From Bradyrhizobium nivariense (GTDB lineage Bacteria > Pseudomonadota > Alphaproteobacteria > Rhizobiales > Xanthobacteraceae): 64,000 bases of DNA. This document shows positions 18,711-27,819 of the stretch, one piece after another. How positions within the stretch are numbered: position 1 is the stretch's first letter; every line of letters starts with the position of its first letter. A model generated the notes under the pieces. That model did no database searches. It was not told the origin of the DNA and was given only the letters and a program-made list of their open reading frames with translations. A program made the position numbers and the translations under genes. Location: positions 176,957 to 240,956 of the forward strand of contig NZ_JARVWW010000010.1 of the NCBI RefSeq assembly GCF_029846715.1. Direction: 5' to 3'.

Positions 18711-18863
18711 ATGAGCTACGTCGTCTCGCTGCATTCAGGCGTCGCCAGCTGGCTCGAGCAGGCGCGCGGATGGTTCCGGCGCTCGCTGCGGCCGCAGACG
18801 GGCGGTGAGAGCAACGATCAGGACGACCTTTACGAGATCTTCCTGTTCGGGCCCCACGGCTGA
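18711..18863 (+). CDS. Small hypothetical protein (50 aa)
   Basis: A 50-residue ORF, MSYVVSLHSGVASWLEQARG onward, ending YEIFLFGPHG. It has a good GGAG ribosome binding site six bases before the ATG and sits just upstream of the Lrp-type regulator. No domain is recognisable. It may be a short peptide or leader of the downstream gene. Confidence 0.4.
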   Translation: MSYVVSLHSGVASWLEQARGWFRRSLRPQTGGESNDQDDLYEIFLFGPHG

Positions 18864-18918
18864 CAGTCTTGCCCAAGCGCCGGCCGTCGAGCTTCCCCTG
18901 ACACAAAGGTAATCCGAC

Positions 18919-19428
18919 ATGACCGACGCTGCGTTGCAGCTCGCCGAGACGGGCCGCCGCCTCGATGCGATCGACCGCAAGATCCTGACGGTGCTTCAGG
19001 AGGACGCCTCACTATCGGTGGCCGAGATCGGCGACCGCGTCGGCCTGTCGTCCACGCCGTGCTGGAAGCGCATTCAGCGGCTCGAGGCCGACGGCGTGAT
19101 CCAGAAGCGCGTCGCGCTGGTCGACCAGAACAAGATCGGCCTCGGTCTCTCCGTGTTCGTCTCGGTGGAAAGCTCCGATCACTCCGACGCCTGGCTGAAG
19201 CGCTTCGCAGCTGCCGTCAGCACCATGCCCGAGGTGATGGAGTTATACCGGATGGCCGGCGACGTCGACTACATGCTGCGCGTCGTGATCCCAGACATGC
19301 AGAGCTACGACGTGTTCTACAAGAAGCTGATCAACGCCGTCCCGCTGAAGAACGTCACCTCTCGCTTTGCGATGGAGAAGATCAAGTCGATCACGGCCTT
19401 GCTGGTGCCGGCCGTTTCCGTCGAATAA
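18919..19428 (+). CDS. Lrp/AsnC-family transcriptional regulator
   Basis: A 169-residue regulator with an N-terminal winged helix-turn-helix (DAIDRKILTVLQEDASLSVAEIGDRVGLSSTPCWKRIQRLE split across residues 14-55) and a C-terminal RAM/AsnC sensing domain (MPEVMELYRMAGDVDYMLRV). Lrp-type proteins form octamers or dimers that bind amino acids and control nearby operons. It is followed 53 bases later by the YdhR-like gene. Probable targets are the surrounding sulfur-scavenging genes, which is inference. Confidence 0.87.
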   Translation: MTDAALQLAETGRRLDAIDRKILTVLQEDASLSVAEIGDRVGLSSTPCWKRIQRLEADGVIQKRVALVDQNKIGLGLSVFVSVESSDHSDAWLKRFAAAVSTMPEVMELYRMAGDVDYMLRVVIPDMQSYDVFYKKLINAVPLKNVTSRFAMEKIKSITALLVPAVSVE

Positions 19429-19480
19429 TGAGTCACGCACAATCCATAGTCCACCTTTCGAAGTCGAATGGAGAAATGCC

Positions 19481-19822
19481 ATGGCAACCTGCATCGTCAT
19501 CGTGCAGTTCGATCTCCCCAAACGGACCGAAGAACAGGCCATCAAGGGAGGAACGAGCACCGCCCCCACATACCGCGAACTCGCGACGAAGGGACTGATC
19601 CGGAAAGATTACCTGAACGGAGACACCGGTACTGGTGGAGTTTATCTCTGGGAAAGCCGGCAGGCGGCCGAGGCGTGGTTCACCGAGGCCAAACTTGCCG
19701 AACTCAGTGAACGCTTCGGGGCCCGCCCACGCCTGACCTGGTACGATACCTACGTCACAGTCGACAATATCAAGGGCGAGACGCGGGTTAATCGGCCCGT
19801 CCCGGCTCTCGCCGTTCAGTAG
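19481..19822 (+). CDS. YdhR-like putative monooxygenase (ferredoxin-like fold)
   Basis: A 113-residue protein starting MATCIVIVQFDLPKR and containing YRELATKGLIRKDYLN, GGVYLWESRQAAEAWF and FGARPRLTWYDT. This pattern matches the small dimeric YdhR / antibiotic-biosynthesis-monooxygenase-like proteins. GGAG lies ten bases before the ATG. The role is unknown; in this setting it may help handle reactive oxidation products. Confidence 0.7.
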   Translation: MATCIVIVQFDLPKRTEEQAIKGGTSTAPTYRELATKGLIRKDYLNGDTGTGGVYLWESRQAAEAWFTEAKLAELSERFGARPRLTWYDTYVTVDNIKGETRVNRPVPALAVQ

Positions 19823-19835
19823 CCTTCTCCAGACA

Positions 19836-19853
19836 CGCCGGAAATCTCCGGCG
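19836..19853. terminator. Hairpin between convergent genes
   Basis: CGCCGGA and TCCGGCG form a perfect seven-base stem around AATC. It lies between the stops of the YdhR-like gene and the convergent monooxygenase pseudogene, the expected place for a bidirectional terminator. There is no strong T-run. Confidence 0.45.
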
Positions 19854-19868
19854 CCCGCTTAGGGTTAT

Positions 19869-21020
19869 TCAGCCCGCGGGCCGGGGAAGCGCCAGCGAGT
19901 CGCGCAACGTCGAACCGTCGTACTCGGTCCGGAACAGGGCGCGACGTTGCAATTCCGGCACGAGGCCGTGGACCAGCTGCTCCAACCCGCCTGGAAGGTA
20001 CGGAACCTGCAACATGAAGCCGTCACAGGCGCCGGCCTCGAACCACTCCTGCATCCGATCGGCAACCGTACCGGGCGTGCCGGCAAATCCACTGGTGGTT
20101 CTCCCCGCGCCGTAGCGCTGTCCCAGTTCCGCAAGGCTCAAGCCCGAGCGTCGCGTCAGTTCGGAGACCTCGCGGTAATGACCTTCGACACCGGGCACGT
20201 CGAGATTCTCGGGCAGGACCTGATCCTGCGGGAAGCGCGAGAGGTCCACGCCGAGATGATAGGACAATGTCGAGAGACCGGATTCCGGATGAGATAATTC
20301 GTGGAGCTGGTCGTGCAGCGCCTTGGCCTGCTTCTCCGTGTCGCCGATCACAGGGACAATGCCGGGCAGCACCTTGATCGTATCGGGGTCGCGACCGAAA
20401 CGCACCGCGCGAGCGCGCAGGTCATTGCGGAATTCGACGGCGACGTCGATCAGGCCCGGGGTCACGAAGATGATCTCGGCCCATCGCGCGGCGAAGTCAC
20501 GTCCGTGATCGGAAGCCCCGGCCTGAATGAAGACCGGACGCCCCTGCGGCGGCCGGCTGACATTGAGGGGCCCGCGCACATTGAACCATTTGCCGGAATG
20601 GTCGATCCGGTGCACCCGCGCAGGATCAGCGAACAGCGGCGCCTGGCGATCGCGGACCAGCGCACCATCCTCCCACGAATCCCATAGCTTGGTCACGACC
20701 TCGAGAAATTCGTCAGCGCGTTCGTAGCGCCCCTCGCGTGAGAGCTGCTCAGTCAGGCCGAAATTGCGAGCCTCGGCCTCCTGGAACGAGGTAACGATGT
20801 TCCAGGCGGCGCGGCCACCGCTGAGATGATCAAGCGTCGCGAGCGCGCGCGCCAGCACATAGGGCTGGGCGTAGGTTGTTGAAATGGTTGCGCCGAGACC
20901 GAGGTGCTTGGTTGCACCCGCGATGATCGAGAGCACCACCAGCGGATCGAGCCGCAGCGCTCCCAGTGCGCCGTAACGAAGCTGGCTGTCGATGCTGCCG
21001 CCCAGCGTGTCCGCCGCCGA
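19869..21020 (-). pseudogene. NtaA-family monooxygenase, N-terminally truncated
   Basis: About 380 residues of an LLM/NtaA-type flavin monooxygenase from ADTLGGSIDSQLRYG to the normal C-terminus (GGLEQLVHGLVPELQRRALF). It keeps STTYAQPYVLARAL, LSGGRAAWNIVTS and LWDSWEDGALV. The first 55-60 residues, including the strand and helix that open the family (AERGKFD-type), are missing. Homology stops at 21014, and the sequence upstream matches an unrelated MFS protein on the other strand. An ORF with ATG at 21074 exists but its first 20 residues are junction-derived. I call it broken. Confidence 0.75.
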
Positions 21021-21021
21021 A

Positions 21022-21360
21022 TCTCCCGAAGTCGCTCTCGATCTGCAACCACGGAGCGGTCCGATCATGATCAAGATCGAATACCAAATCTCGCCGGAAA
21101 ACGTCGACGCGTTTCTCGGTCTTATGCGCGATCGCCGCCGCGTTCAAACTCGTGTCGGCGCGCGTCAATGGACGCTATTGCGCGACCTCCAAGCCCCTTT
21201 TCGGTGGACCGAAACATTTCGTAGCCCAACTTGGTGAGTTATCTGCGATTAAACCATCGGCTCACGGCTACGGACAAGCAACTCGAGGGTCGCGTCGCCC
21301 AACTGCACAGGGGAGCGAGTCCACCATCAGTGGACCTTCTGATCGAGCGACCAACGGGAC
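21022..21360 (+). pseudogene. Fragment of MFS exporter with C-terminal ABM-like domain
   Basis: The plus strand encodes SPEVALDLQPRSGPIMIKIEYQI, then LMRDRRRVQTRVGARQWTLLRD and TETFRSPTW. After a stop, another frame continues VSYLRLNHRLTATDKQLEG and ends at IERPTG. These blocks resemble the cytoplasmic C-terminal domain found on the DUF894/EntS-like MFS exporters. All membrane helices are missing, and one base is missing at the ACTTGGTGAG junction. It is a relic abutting the truncated monooxygenase. Confidence 0.6.
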
Positions 21361-21720
21361 CAGCTCGGAAGACTGCTCCACTGCGGCCCATTGTTCCTCA
21401 GCTGGTGAGAGAAGCGCGCCATCATCTGATGTGGATATAAATTCCGTGTCCTCTCGTCACGCCGCTCGCCCCTTGTGGCAACCAGTTCGAGTGTTCGTGA
21501 GTGCGCGCAAATCCAAAACTAGAGAAAGGGTACGTGGAGGTGAGTGGCAGGGCGCCGTCGTTGGCCACGCGATAACTCGAGTTGTTATTCAACGCGAGGC
21601 TCGTCGCGAGCCGCCAAGGACATGCAGAATCTTCGTTTTGTGCCAAGTGCCGGGGCCCCGGGCGCTGATGGGCCGCTTGGTGTCGTCGCCGCGCAATCGG
21701 GAATCGGCCGAGCGCAATCC
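21361..21720. other. Non-coding spacer before the conjugation remnant
   Basis: About 360 bases with several short overlapping frames but no recognisable protein, RNA or repeat. It separates the decayed sulfur-island edge from the minus-strand conjugation operon end. Confidence 0.4.
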
Positions 21721-22890
21721 CTAGCGCTCTCGCGTCTGGGTTCTTGCCCGTTCACCATGACGCGGTCCGTCTTTCGAGAGCCCCGGTCTATGGCGCTCAT
21801 GAGTCGGGTCCAGAACTGTCGCGCGCGCAAACGTCTGTCCGCGCTCGAGGTGGCCCACAATGCGGTCCTTGACTGATTCCATGATGCTCTGTCGCGCGCG
21901 TTCATCCTGCGGAAGTAAGCGTTCCAAAACCTTCTCAATAACCACCATTTGCGATTGGGCCGCCACCAACTCTGCATCACTTGCCGCCGTCTGCCGATCG
22001 GCTGAGCGAAATGTCTCCGCGGTTACCCGCCAGCGGTTGCGCGGCACCTGACGTCGCTCGGTTCGTGCACTTCCGGTTGCTGGATCTATGACCTTGATAG
22101 TTTTGAGGACGCGCTCTACGCCCTCCCGACGCACTTGGATTCGGTCGCCAGGCCCTGCCTTGCTGTCGGCAATCGCCTTTTCCAGACCTACGCCCCACAC
22201 CTTATGCCGCTGGCCGTTGTCGAGCTCGATGGCCACGTAGGTCGACGTCTCGGCATTGTTCCGATTGCCGTAGGGTGCCCGGCCGAGCTCGATCACACGT
22301 CCCGAAACGCCTTCATCGTAGTCAAGTCTTGCCGTGGGCTCATCCCTGTCAGAAGCTGAACGAACCTCCTCTTGGCGCGCGCGAGGACGCGTTCGGTTCC
22401 AGACTTCTTGCCGATCGGCAAGTGCCTGCCGATCGAGTTCGGTTGGCTGATAGCCCTGAACTTCGATACCGCGCGCGCCGGCTTCAAGCCAGGCCTCGCG
22501 TCGAAACTCTACAGAGCCGCGGACGTGAATTGCCTCCCACTGCCGATGTTGCGCCACGCTGACCATGTCGCGGATCACTTCCGCTGCGGCAAGCCGTGTG
22601 ATCAGACGATCTTCGGTGATCTTGAAGGCGAGATATTCGCCGCGTTCGTCAGCGTAGAGCCGCGCCTCGCCGTCGGGCCCATCTTTTCCGGCCTCATTGG
22701 TCACCACGTAATATTTGCGGCGGATACGCTCGGGAAGCGCATCGTGATCGAGGGTCGCGGAGGCTGACTTGTCGACGGGCGCCGACTTCGTTTCGGGATG
22801 GTCGACCGGTCTATCCTTACCCGGATCGCTCCCAGTGCGATCCTGCCGCTCAAGGCTGAAGTCCTCGCGGTCGTTATTCCTGTCGTGCAT
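21721..22890 (-). CDS. LPD7-domain conjugation-associated protein
   Basis: A 389-residue hydrophilic protein that ends the conjugation operon. Residues about 55-155 (RRKYYVVTNEAGKDG, then LYADERGEYLAFKI and AAAEVIRDMVSVAQHRQW, WEAIHVRGSVEFRREAWLEA) resemble the large polyvalent-protein-associated domain 7 of relaxases and TraC-type primases. A beta-rich segment follows (VIELGRAPYG, TYVAIELDNGQRHKVWGVGL). There is no relaxase catalytic domain (no HUH triad or three-His motif), and no primase TOPRIM. The start overlaps the VirD4 gene by 17 bases. It may be the C-terminal portion of a once larger mobilisation protein or a stand-alone accessory factor. Confidence 0.65.
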   Translation of the reverse strand: MHDRNNDREDFSLERQDRTGSDPGKDRPVDHPETKSAPVDKSASATLDHDALPERIRRKYYVVTNEAGKDGPDGEARLYADERGEYLAFKITEDRLITRLAAAEVIRDMVSVAQHRQWEAIHVRGSVEFRREAWLEAGARGIEVQGYQPTELDRQALADRQEVWNRTRPRARQEEVRSASDRDEPTARLDYDEGVSGRVIELGRAPYGNRNNAETSTYVAIELDNGQRHKVWGVGLEKAIADSKAGPGDRIQVRREGVERVLKTIKVIDPATGSARTERRQVPRNRWRVTAETFRSADRQTAASDAELVAAQSQMVVIEKVLERLLPQDERARQSIMESVKDRIVGHLERGQTFARATVLDPTHERHRPGLSKDGPRHGERARTQTRER

Positions 22891-24820
22891 GCTGCTGCCC
22901 GCTCTGCTTGCGGCTGGACCGTCGCGCTGGTGGAATGGCCTGCGCGTCGATGTAGTTCAGGGTCCAGGCCTTTAACTCTTCCTCAGAGAGCCCTTCTAGG
23001 TCTACGTCGACGTCGCCGAAGTCGAAACTTGCGCCGGCAGGGATCGTCGAGGGATCGGCGACCTCCTCGTCGGTCATCGGTCGCGACCGAAATAGCATGC
23101 GGAGCTCAGCGACTTCGGACCGAAGCTCTTTGATCTCTGCCTCAATCAGCGCATTCGAGCGGCCTTTGGGCATCTCCGAAACAGGCGGCGGGAGCAGACG
23201 CCGCAGGAAAGCCTTGTCTTCGTAATACACGATCTTGTCGGCGATGACGGGCGGCAGCCCCGAGGCTAGGATGAAGGCCTTGGACCTAGGCAAGAGTTTC
23301 AATTCCTGTGGCAACATCAGGGCGCGACGATGCTCGGAGATCGTCTCGCTGGTCGAGCGCGTCGCAAGCCCTTTTGGTCCGCTGCGGCTGCGCGCCTTCA
23401 CGGTGTCGTAGCCAATGCGCTCCGACAGCTCATTGGCCACATCCTGTTCCTTCGGCGCAAAAACGACCTCGACGGCGTGGTTGGTCATGAAATTGCGTGC
23501 GGCATCGATTCCGTAGATCGCGCGCAGCTGCGCCGGACTCTGCACCACAGTGAGGAGGCGGATGCCGTATCCGGCAATAAATGCCACCGATTTCGCAAGC
23601 ACATTGACATTGCCCAGCGCTGGAAACTCGTCCAGCAGCAACAGCACCTTGCGATTGAGCTTGGAATTCTGCTCCGGCAGTTCGCGGGTATTGAGATCGA
23701 CCACCTGCTGAAAAAATAGATTAAGCAGCGGCGCCATGCGGTCGAGATTGTCAGGCGTGACCCCAAGATAGATCGACATCGGCCGTTGCCGTAGCTGCCG
23801 CAAATCAAAATCATTAGTCGATGTCGCCGCATCGATGCGCGGGTTGAGCCAGAGACCGAGCCTCGCGGTAACGGTCTTGCGCACCGAGTTCATGGTGTTT
23901 TCGGAAGCCGCGAGGAAGTCGTTCAACGCCGTGATGCAATGCCGCGACAGCGGCGAAGGGCCGGACTTGCGAGCGGCGATGATTTTCTCAAAATGGGACT
24001 TGAGGTCGCTGGCCGCCGACAGCTGGTGCAGGATCTCGCCGATCGTCAAGGGCAAGCCAGGCGTTTCCGCGACGTAACCACCAATGGCCACAAAGGCCGA
24101 ACGTGCCGCCTCAAACCAGAACGGATCACCGCGGCTTTCGGCCGGAAACAACATCACCGCGATCCGCTGCAGATCGTCATAGAGATCGGCGGGATCGCTG
24201 CGCACATAACCTAGCGGATTATAGCGTGCCGTGCGGCCGCTCTCCTCGAGAGGGTCGAACAGATGGACCTCCTGCCCATGCGCTGCACGAAAGCCCGCCG
24301 AGCGATCCCAGTTCTCCTTCTTCACATCCAGCACGACAACTGAATCCGGCCAATTGAGCAGGTTCGGAATGACATAGCCGACACCTTTGCCGGCGCGGGT
24401 TGGGGCGTAGACCAGGACGTGTTCCGATCCGCCAAAACAGAGCAGTGCGCCGTCTTTGCGGCCGAGCAGCACGCCTTCCTTGGATCGAAGGCCGGCGGCC
24501 TTGATCTCGCGCTCGGAAGCGAAACGGGCGCTGCCGTGAAGGGGGAGAGGCCGGTGCCGTAAAATGGCGCCGAGCAGGCCAAAGACCACGATCACCCCGG
24601 CCAGCGTTGAAAGCGTCAGCCAGCGGTCAAAGCGTGGGTCAGTGCCGTATCGGGGCCAGCCCGTGGCGATCTCGGACCAATGGATGCCTCCGTCGTGATG
24701 CCTGAGCCCGAGCAGCAGAACATTCGAGGCGACCAGCAGAAACAGCCCAATGGCGCCGAGCGCAAGCGCAGTACCAAGCGCGAGCCTAGTGGGCGTGGTC
24801 GCGTTTGCGAACGGGGTCAT
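22874..24820 (-). CDS. virD4: Type IV secretion coupling protein VirD4/TraG
   Basis: A 648-residue coupling ATPase that delivers DNA or protein substrates to the type IV channel. Two N-terminal hydrophobic segments (LALGTALALGAIGLFLLV, and LAGVIVVFGLLGAIL near residue 65) anchor it in the inner membrane. Walker A is APTRAGKGVGYVIPN, followed by VVVLDVKKENWD; Walker B is LLLLDEFPALG. Length is normal for VirD4/TraG. The ATG at 24820 gives MTPFANATTPTRL; longer readings overlap virB11. It overlaps virB11 by 35 bases and the LPD7 gene by 17, so the cluster is one operon. Confidence 0.88.
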   Translation of the reverse strand: MTPFANATTPTRLALGTALALGAIGLFLLVASNVLLLGLRHHDGGIHWSEIATGWPRYGTDPRFDRWLTLSTLAGVIVVFGLLGAILRHRPLPLHGSARFASEREIKAAGLRSKEGVLLGRKDGALLCFGGSEHVLVYAPTRAGKGVGYVIPNLLNWPDSVVVLDVKKENWDRSAGFRAAHGQEVHLFDPLEESGRTARYNPLGYVRSDPADLYDDLQRIAVMLFPAESRGDPFWFEAARSAFVAIGGYVAETPGLPLTIGEILHQLSAASDLKSHFEKIIAARKSGPSPLSRHCITALNDFLAASENTMNSVRKTVTARLGLWLNPRIDAATSTNDFDLRQLRQRPMSIYLGVTPDNLDRMAPLLNLFFQQVVDLNTRELPEQNSKLNRKVLLLLDEFPALGNVNVLAKSVAFIAGYGIRLLTVVQSPAQLRAIYGIDAARNFMTNHAVEVVFAPKEQDVANELSERIGYDTVKARSRSGPKGLATRSTSETISEHRRALMLPQELKLLPRSKAFILASGLPPVIADKIVYYEDKAFLRRLLPPPVSEMPKGRSNALIEAEIKELRSEVAELRMLFRSRPMTDEEVADPSTIPAGASFDFGDVDVDLEGLSEEELKAWTLNYIDAQAIPPARRSSRKQSGQQHARQE

Positions 24821-25817
24821 AATAGATTTCCGAGATGCGGTAGCGGCCATCTCGCTTCTGCATCTGGACGACGACGTCGACCAGAAGCAGCAGAAGCGAA
24901 CGGATATCGTCGCGGTGAAGGTCACGGCCTTCCGCGCTTTCCTTCACCAACAAGGTGAGTTGCTCGAAGGCCAGCCGGGAGCTGTCGGCATGGACCGTCG
25001 TGATCGACCCCGGATGGCCCGAGTTCACGTTCCTCAGATAGAAGAACGCCGTCCCATCCCGCAGTTCCTGCAGCAGGATGCGATCCGGCCGCATCCGCAG
25101 GCAGGACTCAAGCAGTTCGCGCGGCCCAATTTTGGCGACGCCCTGCCCGTCCTTGGCATAGAGCAGCCGCACACAATTCTGGTGCGGGATGACAAGCTCG
25201 GCGGTGTCCTCAATGGTGATAAGCCGCTCCTGCGCTGGAATTGCCGCGATCAAGGCCTTGGACAGAGTGGTCTTGCCGGAACCGGTCGCTCCAGAAATGA
25301 GAATGTTGCGGCGGGTCCGTACCGCAAGCTCGAGAAACTCGCGCCAAGCGCCGGCTTCTTTCAAGGCAAGCAAGCGATGCTCGTCAGGGCGGAGCTCATT
25401 ACCGGTGACACGGATCTCATCGAACAGCTTTGCTTGCTCGAAGGCGTCAAGCGTCATGGTCAAGGTCGAGGGCTTGCGGATCGTCAGACTGATCGTCCCG
25501 GCCGGCACAGCCGGCGGGACCACGATCTGACACCGCTCCTCGCCGATCAAGCTGGTCGAGACGACCGGATGCTCCGGACCGATGTCCTGGCGGGTGTGAC
25601 CGGCGGCGGCAGTTGCCAGATGCGAGAGGTAGGCATGCGTCAAAGCCGGCGCCTCATGCCGGGTCCAACCGCCCGGCCCTTCCACGAAGATCTCGCCCGG
25701 GCGGTTGACGACGATCTCGGTCAGGGTCTTGTCCGCAAGATATGGTGCCAGCGGCTCCAGATAGCGCTCTAGGACCAGGCGGCCACCGTCGCGTTCGCTC
25801 GATGCACCCGCGCTCAT
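24786..25817 (-). CDS. virB11: Type IV secretion ATPase VirB11
   Basis: A 343-residue hexameric traffic ATPase (PilT/GspE family) that powers pilus assembly and substrate transfer. Walker A is SGATGSGKTTLSKAL, the Asp box LITIEDTAELVIP, and Walker B/His box regions are MRPDRILLQELRDG and GHPGSITTVHADS. Length is as in VirB11. Its ATG overlaps the virB10 stop by four bases. It acts with VirB10 and VirD4 encoded on either side. Confidence 0.9.
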   Translation of the reverse strand: MSAGASSERDGGRLVLERYLEPLAPYLADKTLTEIVVNRPGEIFVEGPGGWTRHEAPALTHAYLSHLATAAAGHTRQDIGPEHPVVSTSLIGEERCQIVVPPAVPAGTISLTIRKPSTLTMTLDAFEQAKLFDEIRVTGNELRPDEHRLLALKEAGAWREFLELAVRTRRNILISGATGSGKTTLSKALIAAIPAQERLITIEDTAELVIPHQNCVRLLYAKDGQGVAKIGPRELLESCLRMRPDRILLQELRDGTAFFYLRNVNSGHPGSITTVHADSSRLAFEQLTLLVKESAEGRDLHRDDIRSLLLLLVDVVVQMQKRDGRYRISEIYYDPVRKRDHAH

Positions 25818-26956
25818 TTCGTCACCCCAGCCGGGGCCACGATGGTTCCAGGGATGGTGCGGTCGAGAATCTGGGTCCGGGTCTCAATTCGCCGAAGTTG
25901 GTAGACCGAGGAGAAATCGACGTCGCGCGCGACAAAGATATTGACGAGCTCGCCCTGGTTCTTGTTCAGCGTCGGCGGGATGTTGATCGACTGCTCAACA
26001 GCGATGGCGGCGGCGGTGTTCGTGGCACCCGTGCTGTTGTTGATCTGGATAGAGCTGTCCTGCAGCTGCTGGCGCCCGATCGAGGAGGCATCGCTGACGA
26101 TCGACAGCAGGAGCGCCGAGCCGAAGCGCTCAAAGAAGTGTTTGTCGATATCACCGTCGAAGCCGGCGCGGCCCAGCGCATCAGTGGCCGGCGAGGACAA
26201 TGCTGCAATCACGCCAGTCGGCGTCTTGGCGCGGGTCCACAGCACGAACAGGCGTTTTGAACCGCGCCGCACATTACCGCGGTACTCGCCAACCACTTGC
26301 GTGCCCTTTTCCATCAAGACCACGTTGCCGGAGTCCGACATCACGTCGCGTATGACGACGCAGGAGACGAAGCCGGCCACGTCCGAGGACATCGCGGTTT
26401 CCAGCACGCACGGGATCGAGGTGCCCTGGGTAACCAGCAGATTGCGGTTGGGAAGCCGCGCCGCGCGCACGCCCTCGATCGGCGTGGGTTTCAACTTGTC
26501 GGCAAGCTCATTGCGCGGTTCCCCCTGTCCAAACCCGTAGGGATCGTTGAGGACGCTTCCGGTCACGCTGTCGTGGGCCGGACGGCCTGCAGAAATCGGC
26601 CGGTTATAAGCCAGCACTGGGGCGCGCCGGGCACTCTCCAGAAGCTGGTCGGAAGCGGGCACGGGTGCCGCTGGCTTGACTGCTGGCGCCGCTCCAATCG
26701 AGGCCGTGGTGATCGGTGCCGACGGCGGTTCCGGGGCGGGCTCGAACGCCGCCGCCGGCCGGATCACGAGCTTGCGGGCGGAATCGCTCACTGGCTTATC
26801 GCTTTTCCAGGTGCTCCAGATGATTAGAAAGGCAAAGGCGGTCAGCGCCAGCGCGCCGAAGCCGCGCTTGAGCATCGCCGCTCGACCATTGTCCCCGCCT
26901 CCCACGGGGGTAATGCCGCGGTCGCCGGCAATCGTCTCATCGTGATGCTCGGTCAT
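25814..26956 (-). CDS. virB10: Type IV secretion channel protein VirB10
   Basis: A 380-residue bitopic protein bridging inner and outer membranes. A single transmembrane helix (GFGALALTAFAFLIIW) lies near residues 32-47, followed by a Pro/Ala-rich periplasmic linker. The conserved TrbI/VirB10 beta-barrel follows: TQGTSIPCVLETAMSSD, VVLMEKGTQVVGEYRG, FVLWTRAKTP and the antenna region FGSALLLSIVSDAS. It ends with GELVNIFVARDVDFSSVY. It follows virB9 by 11 bases. Confidence 0.9.
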   Translation of the reverse strand: MTEHHDETIAGDRGITPVGGGDNGRAAMLKRGFGALALTAFAFLIIWSTWKSDKPVSDSARKLVIRPAAAFEPAPEPPSAPITTASIGAAPAVKPAAPVPASDQLLESARRAPVLAYNRPISAGRPAHDSVTGSVLNDPYGFGQGEPRNELADKLKPTPIEGVRAARLPNRNLLVTQGTSIPCVLETAMSSDVAGFVSCVVIRDVMSDSGNVVLMEKGTQVVGEYRGNVRRGSKRLFVLWTRAKTPTGVIAALSSPATDALGRAGFDGDIDKHFFERFGSALLLSIVSDASSIGRQQLQDSSIQINNSTGATNTAAAIAVEQSINIPPTLNKNQGELVNIFVARDVDFSSVYQLRRIETRTQILDRTIPGTIVAPAGVTK

Positions 26957-26967
26957 GTCGCGCCCGC

Positions 26968-27819
26968 CTATCGTGACTTCACGGTTGGAAGTGATTTCTT
27001 CGACCGCCGCTCAATCGAGGGGCTGGTGGTATTGGTGCCTGGGTTGATTCCCACCGCGTCGAACGCCTCGTTGAAAATGCAGAGCACGTTGCCTCCTTTG
27101 CGCAGACGAAACTCTCGTGCTGTGGCATGAACGACCACGAGTTCGCCTCGGACATCCTTGGGCACCAGGCTTTCCGAGCCGTCGGAGTTGATCAGGTAGA
27201 TTGCCGGGATTTCGCGGTTGCCCGCGAAGCGGAAGGTGGTCTCCTTGCCGTCGTCGAATACGGCTTCGGGCTCAAGATCGATCGAGCCCTGCGCTGAAAA
27301 CCGCCAGTTGCGCGCGCCATAGGCATGATGCAGGTCGAAGGTCTGGTCGATCAGCGCGCCTTCCCGCTCGGCGCCCCGCGCGGCGGCTTCCATGCGTCGG
27401 CGCTCTATCTCGTCACCTGGATAGGCGAAGCGGACAACAAAATAACTGTCCGCCAGCGTGGTCTCGGCGATCGACAATTCGAACTGATAGGAGCGCTTGC
27501 GGCCGTCGGGACGGGTGGTCACAACCTGCAAATTGGTCGGCGGATGCTTTTCGCGCGGCTTGAGGAACAGGATCGAGCCTGCCGGGGCAACCTCCCATGC
27601 GACGGAGTCGCCGATTGCGACATGCGCGACCTCCTCGTCATCAGCAAACAAAATCTGGGTTGAAGCCCGGATGACACCGTTGACCCGCACCACGTTGGCC
27701 GGATCGTACGTGACCGTGCGGACGCGAGCGTCGCGTTGACCAGGTGCGGGCTGCTGAAGTGCCAGCACCGGCCCCGCGAATCCCAGGGCAACCGTCATCG
27801 AGAGGACGAAACGTTTCAT
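26968..27819 (-). CDS. virB9: Type IV secretion channel protein VirB9
   Basis: A 283-residue periplasmic outer-membrane-complex subunit. It has a signal peptide (MKRFVLSMTVALGFAGPVLA) and the VirB9/TrbG/CagX pattern: VRTVTYDPANVVRVNG, AIGDSVAWEVAPAG, FLKPREKHPPTNLQVVT and, at the C-terminus, FRFAGNREIPAIYLINSDG. The ATG at 27819 overlaps the virB8 stop (ATGA). It is predicted to build the core complex with VirB7 and VirB10. Confidence 0.88.
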   Translation of the reverse strand: MKRFVLSMTVALGFAGPVLALQQPAPGQRDARVRTVTYDPANVVRVNGVIRASTQILFADDEEVAHVAIGDSVAWEVAPAGSILFLKPREKHPPTNLQVVTTRPDGRKRSYQFELSIAETTLADSYFVVRFAYPGDEIERRRMEAAARGAEREGALIDQTFDLHHAYGARNWRFSAQGSIDLEPEAVFDDGKETTFRFAGNREIPAIYLINSDGSESLVPKDVRGELVVVHATAREFRLRKGGNVLCIFNEAFDAVGINPGTNTTSPSIERRSKKSLPTVKSR

